The notes under the pieces were generated by a model. It saw only the letters and a list, made by a program, of their open reading frames with translations, searched no databases and was not told the origin of the DNA. A stretch of 64,000 bases of DNA from JBEEOW01 sp041191405 (GTDB lineage: Bacteria; Bacteroidota; Bacteroidia; Cytophagales; UBA9547). The translations under genes and the position numbers were made by a program. The first letter of the stretch is position 1; each line of letters begins with the position of its first letter. The DNA is taken from NCBI GenBank assembly GCA_041191405.1, contig JBEEOW010000024.1:1-64000 (forward strand), written 5' to 3'. Below, piece by piece: positions 1-8,624 of this stretch.

Positions 1-188
1 TCTTGTCCAGAGGGCTCTTTCTATTTTTAATACTTAAATATACTAATTATCAGATTATTATGCAAATATCAAGGTAATTTTTTTGAGATTTTTAATGTGA
101 CAAAGTAGAGTTATTTAAAATCTAAAATACATATCAGCAATACCCCAAAACTATCATAAAAGTTGCATTAAAAATGACTTTTGTCAAT

Positions 189-1667
189 TTAATTTTCAAA
201 TTCAAACACGTTAAATGATTTTGATTTTTTAACACAAAATCCATAATGTAATTTTCCTTTATACATATAGGTTAAAGTTACATCTGGGAAGTGTTTATTT
301 TTGAAATACAAAGTTTCAAAATCTTTTATATTTTCAAATATATTTTTAGAAGGCACATCTTTTAAATGTTCTTTTGCATCAGCGGTTAATACAGATTTAG
401 TAAAAGTTACAATTTGCCTAACGGAAACATTATTATTAGGATAATACATTGGTGGCCAGATTCCCATACCTGGATACATGGTTAATGGCACATTGGGCAA
501 AAACAACGAACCTCCTGCCATACCTCCACCCATACCCATAGGCATCATTTGAACAGTTTCATATCTTAAACTACCAATTTGTACTTCTAGTGTATTGGTT
601 TTACTTAAAGTATTTACCACAATTGCTGGTTGACCTCGAGTTATTTCATCAAAAAAATCTTTAGTCGAAAGTAAATCAGGTTCTAATTTACAATTAATTT
701 CTTCAAAAATAGGTGTGTTGGCTAAATCAAATTCTTTGTCTCGATATACATTATAATTGTTGACTAACTTAAAACTATCTATAGCAACAACACATAAATT
801 TAACTGATTTTTATTTACAGTTAATCTGTACAAATTTTGTTTATAAATATATGAATTACCTAAATATTTATCTGTATCTTTTTCATTATCAAGCTTGAAA
901 TTTAGTTTTTTATAAACAACTTTTTCGGCATTGTAATCAAGGGTAAGTAAATGAATAGCACTTTTATCTTCAATGGTAAAAATTATTTTTGATTTCGATA
1001 TATATAATTTTTGAAAAGTTTCAGCTTGCGAAAGTGGAATTAATTCATCTTTAGTATAAGTAGTAATATAAACATCACTAATTAAATTTTCTTTGTTTTG
1101 GTCTTGAGCGGCTAGCAATAATGATGTATAAAATTCTTTAAAGGGAATGATTTGTAACTTTTCAAACACCAAGTTATTATCTAGATATTTATGAATTGTC
1201 AATGAATTATTTTCCTCCAAAACACTCAAAATATAAAAATAACCTTCATGTTCAAAAGCGGTTAGGATTTGCTGTTTACCTTGATAGCTAAAAAGAGTTG
1301 ACTGAGAAATGTTTCCATTTTCTTTATTAACAATACAATTTGATACAGTTTTATGTTTTTCATTATAAAAGTAGGTCGAAATTGTTTTGTCGTTACTAGT
1401 TCCCCCTAAAGTAATTAGCTTATTTAATTTTTCAATATTTGAAACTACTACCGATTGTCTTTCGCCTTTGGTTAACCACGAAATTTCAAGTTCTTTTTTA
1501 CTTTTAAACAGAAAAGTTAAGTTAGAATCTTGCGAAGGAATATGTGTAGCGTAATGAATATCTTTAATTTCATTATTAAACTCAAAATTTGGTGTTTGAG
1601 CAAATGAAATCAAATTTTGAAAAATACATATCAAAAGTATGCTTATCAACTTTAATACCTTCTTCAT
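189..1667 (-). CDS. Secreted protein of unknown function
   Basis: I do not recognise the family. The 492-residue product begins with a clear signal peptide: basic residues after the start, a hydrophobic run, and a likely cleavage after SFAQ near residue 24. It is therefore expected in the periplasm or at the cell surface. Residues about 374-387 form a Met/Gly run (MPMGMGGGMAGG), followed by a Pro/Tyr-rich stretch up to about residue 415. The rest is ordinary mixed sequence without recognisable motifs or internal membrane segments. It has no C-terminal type IX sorting signature and no lipobox. It lies downstream of pgk on the same strand, but the strong pgk terminator in between argues for separate transcription. 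Function unknown. Confidence 0.75.
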   Translation of the reverse strand: MKKVLKLISILLICIFQNLISFAQTPNFEFNNEIKDIHYATHIPSQDSNLTFLFKSKKELEISWLTKGERQSVVVSNIEKLNKLITLGGTSNDKTISTYFYNEKHKTVSNCIVNKENGNISQSTLFSYQGKQQILTAFEHEGYFYILSVLEENNSLTIHKYLDNNLVFEKLQIIPFKEFYTSLLLAAQDQNKENLISDVYITTYTKDELIPLSQAETFQKLYISKSKIIFTIEDKSAIHLLTLDYNAEKVVYKKLNFKLDNEKDTDKYLGNSYIYKQNLYRLTVNKNQLNLCVVAIDSFKLVNNYNVYRDKEFDLANTPIFEEINCKLEPDLLSTKDFFDEITRGQPAIVVNTLSKTNTLEVQIGSLRYETVQMMPMGMGGGMAGGSLFLPNVPLTMYPGMGIWPPMYYPNNNVSVRQIVTFTKSVLTADAKEHLKDVPSKNIFENIKDFETLYFKNKHFPDVTLTYMYKGKLHYGFCVKKSKSFNVFEFEN

Positions 1668-1746
1668 ATTCTCAACTATTAAACTTGGAATAAATATTAG
1701 TGAGTAAATCTACTAAATATCAAGGAATATAAAACTTTATATGCCT

Positions 1747-1783
1747 AAAAAAGAAAAAGGCTACCATTACTGATAGCCTTTTC
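1747..1783 (-). terminator. Intrinsic terminator after pgk
   Basis: Nine-bp perfect stem, AAAAGGCTA (1755-1763) with TAGCCTTTT (1774-1782), followed on the minus strand by a T-rich tract. It starts about 20 bp after the pgk stop codon. Confidence 0.85.
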
Positions 1784-1803
1784 AAATTTATATTTAATTG
1801 ATA

Positions 1804-2991
1804 TTAAGCTTCTAAAGCAACAACACCTGGTAAAGCTTTACCTTCCATGTACTCAAGTAATGCACCACCACCTGTAGAAACATAAGAAACATCATTACCA
1901 AAACCTAAGTTGTTAATTGCAGATGCTGAATCACCACCACCTATTAAAGAGAATGCACCTTTAGTTGTTGCTTCTTTAACTGCTTTAGCAATTTCAATTG
2001 TTCCATTAGCAAAGTTAGGGAATTCAAATACACCCATTGGACCATTCCAAAGGATAGTTTTTGAATTTAAAATTGTTTCGCTGAATAATTTAACACTTTC
2101 TGGACCAATATCTAAACCTTCCCACTCAGCAGGAATTTCACCTTTAGAAACAGTTTGACGATTAGCATCATTTGAGAATTTGTCAGCAACAACAGTATCT
2201 ATTGGGAAAATCAAATTAACACCTTTTGCTTTTGCTTTTTCAACAATGCTACGAGCTAAATCTAATTTATCTAATTCACAGATAGATTTACCAATTTCAC
2301 CACCTTCAGCTTTAGCAAATGTATATGACATACCACCACCAATGATGATATTATTAACATTGTTTAATAATCTTTCAATTACCAAAATTTTATCAGAAAT
2401 TTTAGCACCACCCATTACTGCAGTAACAGGTTTTTCGCCTTGTTCTAATGCTTTTTTAGCATTTTCTAACTCAGCTAACATTACATAACCACAAACTTTA
2501 TCAGCAAAGAATTTTGCAATTACAGCTGTAGAAGCGTGAGCTCTGTGCGCAGTTCCGAATGCATCCATTACCCATAGATCACCTAATTTAGATAATTTTT
2601 CAGCAAAAGCTTCGTCACCTTTTTCTTCTTCTTTGTAGAAACGTAAGTTTTCTAACAATAATACTTCACCAGTTTTTAAGCCAGCAGATAAAGTCGTTGC
2701 ACTTTCACCGATGCAATCATCAGCAAATTTAACATCAACACCAAGTGCTTTTGTTAAATAAGAAACAATATGTTTTAATGAAGATTTTTCCTCAGGACCA
2801 TTTTTAGGGCGACCTAAATGCGACATTAAAATAACAGAACCACCATCAGTTAAAATCTTTTTAATTGTTGGAATAGCTGCTTTTAAACGTGTGTCGTCAT
2901 CAATTTTGAATTCAGCATTTAACGGAACGTTAAAATCTACACGAACTAATGCTTTTTTGCCACTAAAATTGTAATTGTCAACTGTTTTCAT
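1804..2991 (-). CDS. pgk: Phosphoglycerate kinase
   Basis: Cytoplasmic glycolytic enzyme that transfers the phosphate of 1,3-bisphosphoglycerate to ADP. Family motifs are clear: RVDFNVPLN at the N-terminus, DDDTRLKAAIPTI, SHLGRPK, the GGAKISDKI nucleotide-site segment, and the glycine-rich GGGDSASA segment near the C-terminus. I chose the ATG at 2991, giving 395 residues (MKTVDNYNFSGKK...). The longer frame from 3021 adds ten unconserved residues and is less typical. Its own terminator lies directly downstream and the ferredoxin terminator upstream, so it is probably monocistronic. Confidence 0.97.
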   Translation of the reverse strand: MKTVDNYNFSGKKALVRVDFNVPLNAEFKIDDDTRLKAAIPTIKKILTDGGSVILMSHLGRPKNGPEEKSSLKHIVSYLTKALGVDVKFADDCIGESATTLSAGLKTGEVLLLENLRFYKEEEKGDEAFAEKLSKLGDLWVMDAFGTAHRAHASTAVIAKFFADKVCGYVMLAELENAKKALEQGEKPVTAVMGGAKISDKILVIERLLNNVNNIIIGGGMSYTFAKAEGGEIGKSICELDKLDLARSIVEKAKAKGVNLIFPIDTVVADKFSNDANRQTVSKGEIPAEWEGLDIGPESVKLFSETILNSKTILWNGPMGVFEFPNFANGTIEIAKAVKEATTKGAFSLIGGGDSASAINNLGFGNDVSYVSTGGGALLEYMEGKALPGVVALEA

Positions 2992-3049
2992 AGATATATG
3001 ATTAATAATATAAAGGACCAACTAAATGAAAACTCACTTATTTTCCCGA

Positions 3050-3090
3050 AATAAAATAAAAAAACCCTTCACTTACAAGTAAAGGGTTTG
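3050..3090 (-). terminator. Intrinsic terminator after the ferredoxin gene
   Basis: AAACCCTT (3062-3069) pairs with AAGGGTTT (3082-3089), with extra ACT/AGT pairing inside. A T-rich run follows on the minus strand, about 30 bp after the ferredoxin stop codon. Confidence 0.85.
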
Positions 3091-3121
3091 ATTATTATTT
3101 ATAAAATTGGTAAAATGTTGC

Positions 3122-3469
3122 TTATTCAGCGTGTAACCACTCTTTTTTAGCTTGAAGTTCTTCCAAAGTTTCACGGTAATCTGGGTCATCTACACAGCAA
3201 TCAACTGGGCAAACCGCTGCACATTGTGGCTCCTCATGAAAACCAGTACACTCAGTACATTTATTAGGTACTATATAATAAAATTCGTCAGAAATTGGTT
3301 CTTGCTTCGCTGTTCCTGAAACAATTGTACCATCTTCTCCTTCAACTTCAGTTAATTTGGTTCCACCTCCCCAAGTCCAATCTACACCACCTTCATAAAT
3401 AGCAGTATTAGGACATTCTGGTTCGCAAGCCCCACAGTTTATACATTCGTCAGTAATAATAATCGCCAT
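3122..3469 (-). CDS. 2[4Fe-4S] ferredoxin
   Basis: Small cytoplasmic electron carrier of 115 residues. Cluster ligands are C9, C12, C15 and C19-P in the first half and C71, C74, C83 and C87-P in the second, the usual CxxCxxCxxxCP plus CxxCx8CxxxCP arrangement. About 50 acidic, Gly/Thr-rich residues separate the two halves (positions 20-70), longer than in clostridial-type ferredoxins but common in this group. It is transcribed divergently from a LuxC-type acyl-CoA reductase at 3589 with a 119-bp shared upstream region. The pairing suggests a link to fatty-acid reduction, but that is inference. Flanked by its own promoter and terminator. Confidence 0.93.
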   Translation of the reverse strand: MAIIITDECINCGACEPECPNTAIYEGGVDWTWGGGTKLTEVEGEDGTIVSGTAKQEPISDEFYYIVPNKCTECTGFHEEPQCAAVCPVDCCVDDPDYRETLEELQAKKEWLHAE

Positions 3470-3514
3470 TACGGATATAATTTAAATTAGAAAATTCTAT
3501 GTTGATATGATTTG

Positions 3515-3545
3515 CAAAATTATACAAGATTTATTGTTAGGCAAA
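3515..3545 (-). promoter_or_regulatory. Promoter of the ferredoxin gene
   Basis: On the minus strand TTTG (3545-3542) is followed after exactly 19 nt by TAATTTTG (3522-3515). This matches the Bacteroidota sigma-ABfr consensus TTTG-N19-TAnnTTTG. The -7 box lies 45 bp before the start codon. Confidence 0.75.
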
Positions 3546-3576
3546 GATAGATAAGATTAATTTTGCAAATAGTTTA

Positions 3577-3584
3577 TAAATTTG
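3577..3584 (+). promoter_or_regulatory. Candidate -7 box of the acyl-CoA reductase gene
   Basis: TAAATTTG matches the Bacteroidota -7 consensus TAnnTTTG and ends four bases before the ATG at 3589. If used, the mRNA would have almost no leader. No convincing -33 TTTG sits at the right distance, so this is only a candidate. Confidence 0.4.
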
Positions 3585-3588
3585 TCCC

Positions 3589-4608
3589 ATGACATTCAAA
3601 AACAGATTAGCAGTTATTCATCAGTTTCATCAATTTGTGAATAACATTATTGATAACCCATCAGAAAATATCGTTCTACAAGAACCTAAGCACTACAATA
3701 ACTGGTTTGTTCCCGAAAATGTTTTACAAGCATTCAAAGGAATATCGGCACTTACCCACCCTGATGCTTTAAATACATGGTTAACTCCATATAATATTCA
3801 AGAAGAAATTAATGTAAAAACGGTTGGCATAGTAGCAGCGGGAAATATCCCAATGGTTAGTTTCCATGATGTGTTATCAACCTATTTAGTAGGGCACAAA
3901 GTGCATATTAAACTTGCTAAAGAAGATACTTACTTGATGACTTTTGTTATTAATAAATTAAATGAATTAGCTAATACCCAAACTCCTTCCATTGAAATTG
4001 TACATCAATTAAGAGACATTGATGCTATAATTGCAACAGGAAGTAATAATTCTGCAAGATACTTTGAACATTACTTTGCTAAATATCCTAATATCATCAG
4101 AAAATCTCGTTCATCAGTAGCAATACTAACTGGAAAAGAAACTGAAAAAGATTTTTTAGCCCTTGCCAGGGACATTTTTGATTATTTCGGATTAGGTTGT
4201 AGAAATGTTTCTAAGCTATATGTACCGAGAGAATATGACTTTATTCCGTTATTTGATGCAATAGAACCATTTGGATATGTTTTTGATCATCATAAATACA
4301 AAAACAATTACGACTACCAAAAATCAATATATTTACTAAACCAAGTAAAACATTTTGACAACGGATTTTTGTTAATAAAAGAAGATTTAGCCTTAGCTAC
4401 CCCAGTTTCGGTAGTCAATTATGAATATTATGATACAATTCAGGAATTGAGCCTTAAATTAGCAGGCATATCTGAACAAATACAGTGCATTGTTGGTTCA
4501 GAAAATGACCCAATATCGACAGTAAATTTCGGATTTTCACAGCTGCCAAGTCCGTTAGATTACGCAGATGGAGTAGATATTATTGAATTTTTGCAAACAA
4601 TTTCGTGA
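3589..4608 (+). CDS. LuxC-type acyl-CoA reductase
   Basis: A 339-residue member of the LuxC/acyl-CoA reductase family (PF05893; aldehyde-dehydrogenase fold). These enzymes use NADPH to reduce an acyl-CoA or acyl-enzyme to the aldehyde. Recognisable parts are the nucleotide-binding-like KTVGIVAAGNIPMVSFHD near residue 80 and the GLGCRNVSKLYVP segment, whose C204 is the likely acyl-accepting cysteine. It is shorter than Vibrio LuxC, as are the other Bacteroidota members I know. Divergent from a ferredoxin and upstream of acpP-fabF-rnc, so it sits in a fatty-acid neighbourhood. No luciferase genes are nearby; the substrate is unknown. Confidence 0.85.
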   Translation: MTFKNRLAVIHQFHQFVNNIIDNPSENIVLQEPKHYNNWFVPENVLQAFKGISALTHPDALNTWLTPYNIQEEINVKTVGIVAAGNIPMVSFHDVLSTYLVGHKVHIKLAKEDTYLMTFVINKLNELANTQTPSIEIVHQLRDIDAIIATGSNNSARYFEHYFAKYPNIIRKSRSSVAILTGKETEKDFLALARDIFDYFGLGCRNVSKLYVPREYDFIPLFDAIEPFGYVFDHHKYKNNYDYQKSIYLLNQVKHFDNGFLLIKEDLALATPVSVVNYEYYDTIQELSLKLAGISEQIQCIVGSENDPISTVNFGFSQLPSPLDYADGVDIIEFLQTIS

Positions 4609-4710
4609 AAATTTAGTAATATTTTAAAAACAATAATGTTTGAAAAACAGACAGTTAAACAAAATAATATGTAAATAAAATCATATTATGTATTAGATTG
4701 GTATTATTTT

Positions 4711-4742
4711 ATTGACAATATCATGAATTATGCATTACTTTG
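4711..4742 (+). promoter_or_regulatory. Promoter of acpP-fabF-rnc
   Basis: ATTG (4711-4714), 20 nt, then TTACTTTG (4735-4742). This is one mismatch from TAnnTTTG with near-ideal spacing, and lies 31 bp before the acpP ATG. Confidence 0.6.
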
Positions 4743-4773
4743 CAAAGTGTTTTAACCTAAAAATCATAGGAAA

Positions 4774-5010
4774 ATGTCTGATATTGCACAAAAAGTAAAA
4801 AACATCATCATTGAAAAACTTGGTGTTGAGGAATCTGAAGTAACTCCTGAGGCTAGTTTCACTAACGACTTAGGCGCAGACTCACTAGATACAGTTGAGC
4901 TTATTATGGAATTTGAAAAAGAATTTAACCTTTCTATTCCAGACGATCAAGCAGAAAACATTGGTACAGTTGGTCAGGCAATCTCATATCTTGAGGCTAA
5001 CGTAAAATAA
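4774..5010 (+). CDS. acpP: Acyl carrier protein
   Basis: Cytoplasmic 78-residue acidic carrier that holds growing fatty acyl chains on 4'-phosphopantetheine. The attachment site is S37 in the GADSLDTVEL motif, and the whole chain matches family length and composition. fabF follows 34 bp downstream and rnc after that, the usual Bacteroidota acpP-fabF-rnc operon. A good promoter precedes it. Confidence 0.98.
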   Translation: MSDIAQKVKNIIIEKLGVEESEVTPEASFTNDLGADSLDTVELIMEFEKEFNLSIPDDQAENIGTVGQAISYLEANVK

Positions 5011-5044
5011 GCTTTCGAGCTAAAAGTTACATTTTACTGCTTTT

Positions 5045-6292
5045 ATGCAATTAAAAAGAGTTGTAGTCACAGGCTTAGGTGCAATTACTCCACTAGGTAA
5101 TAATGTTGCAGAATTCTGGAACGGATTATCTAATGGGGTAAGTGGCGCCGCCGAGATCACCCGTTTTAATCCAGAGAAATTCAAAACTCGCTTTGCTTGT
5201 GAAGTTAAGAATTTCGATGCTGATGCATATTTCACCAAAAAAGAAGCTCGCAAAATAGACCCATTCACTCAGTTTGCTATTGTAGCAGCTGATGAAGCTA
5301 TCAAAGATTCTGGTATAGTTGAAGCTGGGGTAAATCCTGATAGAGTTGGAGTTATTTTCGGTTCGGGTATTGGTGGAATAAAAATGTTCCAAGACGAAGT
5401 TTCAAATTTTGCCACAGGAGACGGTACTCCAAAGTTTAATCCCTTCTTTATTCCTAAAATGATTGTTGATATTTGTGCTGGTCACATATCAATAAAATAT
5501 GGTTTTAGAGGTCCAAACTATGTAACTGTTTCTGCATGTGCTTCTTCTACCAACGCTATGATTGATGCATTCAATTATATTCGTTTAGGAAAAGCTGATG
5601 TTATTGTGTCAGGAGGTGCAGAAGCTGCTATTACCGAATCAGGTATTGGTGGATTCAATGCATTAAAAGCTTTATCAGAGAGAAATGATTCTCCTCAAAC
5701 TGCATCTCGTCCTTTTGACAAAGAAAGAGACGGTTTTGTAATGGGCGAAGGAGGTGCTTCGCTTATATTCGAAGAATATGAGCATGCTAAAGCTCGTGGA
5801 GCTAAAATTTATTGTGAAATTATTGGAGGAGGTATGTCAGCTGATGCATATCACATGACTGCACCACACCCTGAAGGGTTAGGAGCTTTAAATGTGATGA
5901 AAAATGCAATTGAAGATGCTGAAATTAAACTTGAAGACATTGATTATATCAATGTTCATGGTACTTCTACTCCATTAGGAGATATTGGTGAAATCACTGC
6001 TGTACAGCGTTTATTTGGTGAGCATGCTTATAAATTAAATATAAGTTCAACTAAATCAATGACTGGACACTTACTTGGTGCTGCTGGCGCAATTGAGGCA
6101 ATCGCTTCGGTTATGGCTATTCAACATCAATTAATTCCACCTACAATTAATCACTTTACAGATGACGAAGCGTTTAACCCAAAACTTAATTTAACTTTCA
6201 ATAAAGCGCAAGCTAGAAAAGTTAATGTTGTGATGAGTAACACCTTCGGATTTGGAGGACACAATTCCTCAGTGATTTTCCGTAAAATATAA
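5045..6292 (+). CDS. fabF: 3-oxoacyl-ACP synthase II
   Basis: Condensing enzyme of fatty-acid elongation that joins acyl groups to malonyl-ACP. Full length at 415 residues. The nucleophile is C165 in VSACASSTNAM. The two decarboxylation histidines are in NVHGTST and GHLLGAAGAIEA, and the C-terminal NTFGFGGHN glycine loop is intact. Middle gene of acpP-fabF-rnc; it acts on the carrier encoded immediately upstream. Confidence 0.98.
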   Translation: MQLKRVVVTGLGAITPLGNNVAEFWNGLSNGVSGAAEITRFNPEKFKTRFACEVKNFDADAYFTKKEARKIDPFTQFAIVAADEAIKDSGIVEAGVNPDRVGVIFGSGIGGIKMFQDEVSNFATGDGTPKFNPFFIPKMIVDICAGHISIKYGFRGPNYVTVSACASSTNAMIDAFNYIRLGKADVIVSGGAEAAITESGIGGFNALKALSERNDSPQTASRPFDKERDGFVMGEGGASLIFEEYEHAKARGAKIYCEIIGGGMSADAYHMTAPHPEGLGALNVMKNAIEDAEIKLEDIDYINVHGTSTPLGDIGEITAVQRLFGEHAYKLNISSTKSMTGHLLGAAGAIEAIASVMAIQHQLIPPTINHFTDDEAFNPKLNLTFNKAQARKVNVVMSNTFGFGGHNSSVIFRKI

Positions 6293-6306
6293 TCATTTAA
6301 AATAAC

Positions 6307-7149
6307 TTGGTTTTGTTACAGTATCTTAAGCGAGTATTAACGTCTAAGGCTGGACAAAACCAAGATGTTTTAAAGCAACTTTCTTTCATTTTAGGTTACA
6401 CTCCCTCGAAACCTGATTTATATTTTTTAGCTCTTAAGCATAATTCATACAACAAAATTAACGGAGGAAAAGATTTTGATAGTAATGAACGTCTCGAATT
6501 TTTAGGTGATGCCGTTCTTGGTTTAGTAGTTGCTGACTTCTTATTCAAAAAATATCCGTTTAAAGACGAAGGCTTCCTAACTGATATACGTTCACGTATT
6601 GTTAATAGAGAATCATTGAATGAATTGGCTTGCAATATTGGGTTAGATAGGTTGATTTATCTTGATACCAATCAAAGAAGAAATCCTCAAGCATTTCGTT
6701 CAGCAAATGGAAATGCACTTGAAGCACTTGTTGGAGCAATTTACATCGATAAAGGTTATAAAGCCACGAGCAAGTTTATCTTAAACAAACTCATTTCGCC
6801 CAATATTAGTGTTGACCAAAGAGTTTCAAATGATACTAATTACAAAAGTCAGTTAATTGAGCAAGTTCAAAAACAAGCGGCTCAACTTAAATTTGAAGTG
6901 ATTGAAGAAAAAGTACTTCGTGGAGGATTTAAACTTTTTACTGTTCAAGTATTAATCAATAATGAAATATTTGCAACTGGCGAAGGGGCTTCAAAAAAGA
7001 AAGCCGAACAAGATGCTGCAAAAAACACATTAGAACAGTTACAATCAGGCGAAAAAAACATTAAACCTATCGAAAATTCTCAAAAAAACATTATTGAAGA
7101 TGAAGTAAATTTTGAGAATTTAAATAATCAGGAAGAAAAGTTTTATTAA
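6307..7149 (+). CDS. rnc: Ribonuclease III
   Basis: Double-strand-specific endoribonuclease that processes rRNA precursors and structured mRNAs. The catalytic signature ERLEFLGDAVL begins near residue 61 and a second acidic element is NALEALVGAIYIDKG. A double-stranded-RNA-binding domain occupies about residues 180-245 (GEGASKKKAEQDAAKNTLEQL). The tail after residue 250 is Asn/Glu-rich and unconserved. There is no ATG near the N-terminus; TTG at 6307, 15 bp after the fabF stop, is the only plausible start apart from TTG 6313. It ends exactly against the stop of the convergent TPR gene, with no space between. Confidence 0.94.
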   Translation: MVLLQYLKRVLTSKAGQNQDVLKQLSFILGYTPSKPDLYFLALKHNSYNKINGGKDFDSNERLEFLGDAVLGLVVADFLFKKYPFKDEGFLTDIRSRIVNRESLNELACNIGLDRLIYLDTNQRRNPQAFRSANGNALEALVGAIYIDKGYKATSKFILNKLISPNISVDQRVSNDTNYKSQLIEQVQKQAAQLKFEVIEEKVLRGGFKLFTVQVLINNEIFATGEGASKKKAEQDAAKNTLEQLQSGEKNIKPIENSQKNIIEDEVNFENLNNQEEKFY

Positions 7150-8580
7150 TCAATTTTTACAATATTTTATTATTTTTTCATTTGATTCCTTACAATGCAT
7201 TTTATTGGAAATTGACCAATCTTTACATGCACCTTCAAAATCTTTTAGTTCATATTTAGTATCACCTCTTCGTAAGAAAAATTCACCTTCTACGCCATTT
7301 GAAAGTTTAATTGCAATGTCATAATCTAACAAGGCACCATTAAAATCATTTAATTTATGTCGAGCTAAAGCTCTTGAATCAAAGATACCTCCATTCAAAG
7401 AATCCAAACTTATTGCAATATTACAATCATTCAATGCAGACTCGTATTGATTATTAAAAATCTTTACCCAAGCTCTAAAATTATATGCATTAGCATTAAG
7501 TGAATCTAGCTTAATACATTTTGAAAATTGTAAAATTGCTTGATCATATCTTTTCATTTTAAATAAATAATCACCTTTCATATACTTATCATCGAATGTT
7601 AAGGTATCAAGTTTTGAAATAAGTATATTAAAATAATTATTTGCCTCAGATATATTTTTTTGATTTTCATAAATATAACCCAAGTATAAATAATTATCAA
7701 TTAAAGCAGTATCTAGCAAAACACTTTTTGTTAAATATTGAATTGCCTCAGGATAATTTTCTTTCCCATACAATATCATCCCTTTTCTTGAATAAGCAGT
7801 TGCATTATTACTATCATATTTTATTGCCAAATTAAAATCTGCAAGAGCATCATCAAGTTGAAATAAATCTTCCTTTGAATCTCCCCTATTTAAATATGAA
7901 TCTGAATGTAAAAGATTTAACTTAATTGAAAAATTAAAATCTTTAATTGCTTTTTCAAATTGCCCATTCATGTCATAAGCTGTTCCTCTATTATAATATG
8001 ACAAATAATCTGCATCTATTTTAATAGATTTGGTAAAGGTTTCAATTGCTTCATTGTACATACCTATTCTTGAGTAACTATTGGCAATATTATGCAATGC
8101 TACTGCACTGTTAGGATTAATTCTTAAAGCAGATTTATAATCTTCAAATGCTTTATCATGTTGTTCTAAAAGTTCATACACATAACCTCTACTTATGTAT
8201 GTATCCTCTCTTTCTTCAAAATTTAAAGAATTATTATAATCTAAAATTGCTTCTTTATAATTCCCTAAACTTGACTTTGAAAACCCTCTTCTAAAATAAA
8301 TATTCGCATTTTTATAGCCAAACTGAATAGCTTTATTGAAATCTTTGATTGCGTTTTCATATTTATCTAACATATAATATGCATCTCCTCTATTAAATAA
8401 AACTTCTGCATATCGAGGTTCAATTTCCAAAGCTTTGGTATATTTCAAAATTGCATTTACATATTTTTTATCATCAAAAAGTTCATTTCCTTGAGAAACA
8501 TATTCTTCTAAAGTTTGAGAAAACATGTTTATTCTAATAAAGAAAAAAAGAATAAAAGGTATTAAATACTTAATTTTCAT
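7150..8580 (-). CDS. Secreted TPR-repeat protein
   Basis: A 476-residue protein with an N-terminal signal peptide (cleavage probably after FSQ near residue 22). It is then built almost wholly of tetratricopeptide repeats of about 34 residues, roughly eleven to twelve. Examples are NAILKYTKALEIEPRYAEVLFNRGDAYY and EKAIKDFNFSIKLNLLHSDSYLNRGD. TPR arrays are protein-binding scaffolds; the partner is unknown. The last helix, ACKDWSISNKMHCKESNEKI, resembles the C-terminal motif of many Bacteroidota periplasmic TPR proteins. Convergent with rnc; stop codons abut. Confidence 0.85.
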   Translation of the reverse strand: MKIKYLIPFILFFFIRINMFSQTLEEYVSQGNELFDDKKYVNAILKYTKALEIEPRYAEVLFNRGDAYYMLDKYENAIKDFNKAIQFGYKNANIYFRRGFSKSSLGNYKEAILDYNNSLNFEEREDTYISRGYVYELLEQHDKAFEDYKSALRINPNSAVALHNIANSYSRIGMYNEAIETFTKSIKIDADYLSYYNRGTAYDMNGQFEKAIKDFNFSIKLNLLHSDSYLNRGDSKEDLFQLDDALADFNLAIKYDSNNATAYSRKGMILYGKENYPEAIQYLTKSVLLDTALIDNYLYLGYIYENQKNISEANNYFNILISKLDTLTFDDKYMKGDYLFKMKRYDQAILQFSKCIKLDSLNANAYNFRAWVKIFNNQYESALNDCNIAISLDSLNGGIFDSRALARHKLNDFNGALLDYDIAIKLSNGVEGEFFLRRGDTKYELKDFEGACKDWSISNKMHCKESNEKIIKYCKN

Positions 8581-8624
8581 CTGTTTGAAATATAATATGT
8601 ATATATAATTGCAAAAATAACAAA

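Noticed and set aside
1..188. RNA gene or hidden small ORF at the left edge
   Set aside because: AT-rich, with no convincing ORF, promoter or structure.
1804..3021. Longer pgk start at 3021
   Set aside because: Adds ten hydrophobic, unconserved residues before the standard N-terminus; ATG 2991 fits.
5126..5392. Opposite-strand and other-frame open stretches inside large genes (for example within fabF, pgk, pyk, the macroglobulin)
   Set aside because: They lie antisense or out of frame to clearly conserved genes and show no protein-like features of their own.
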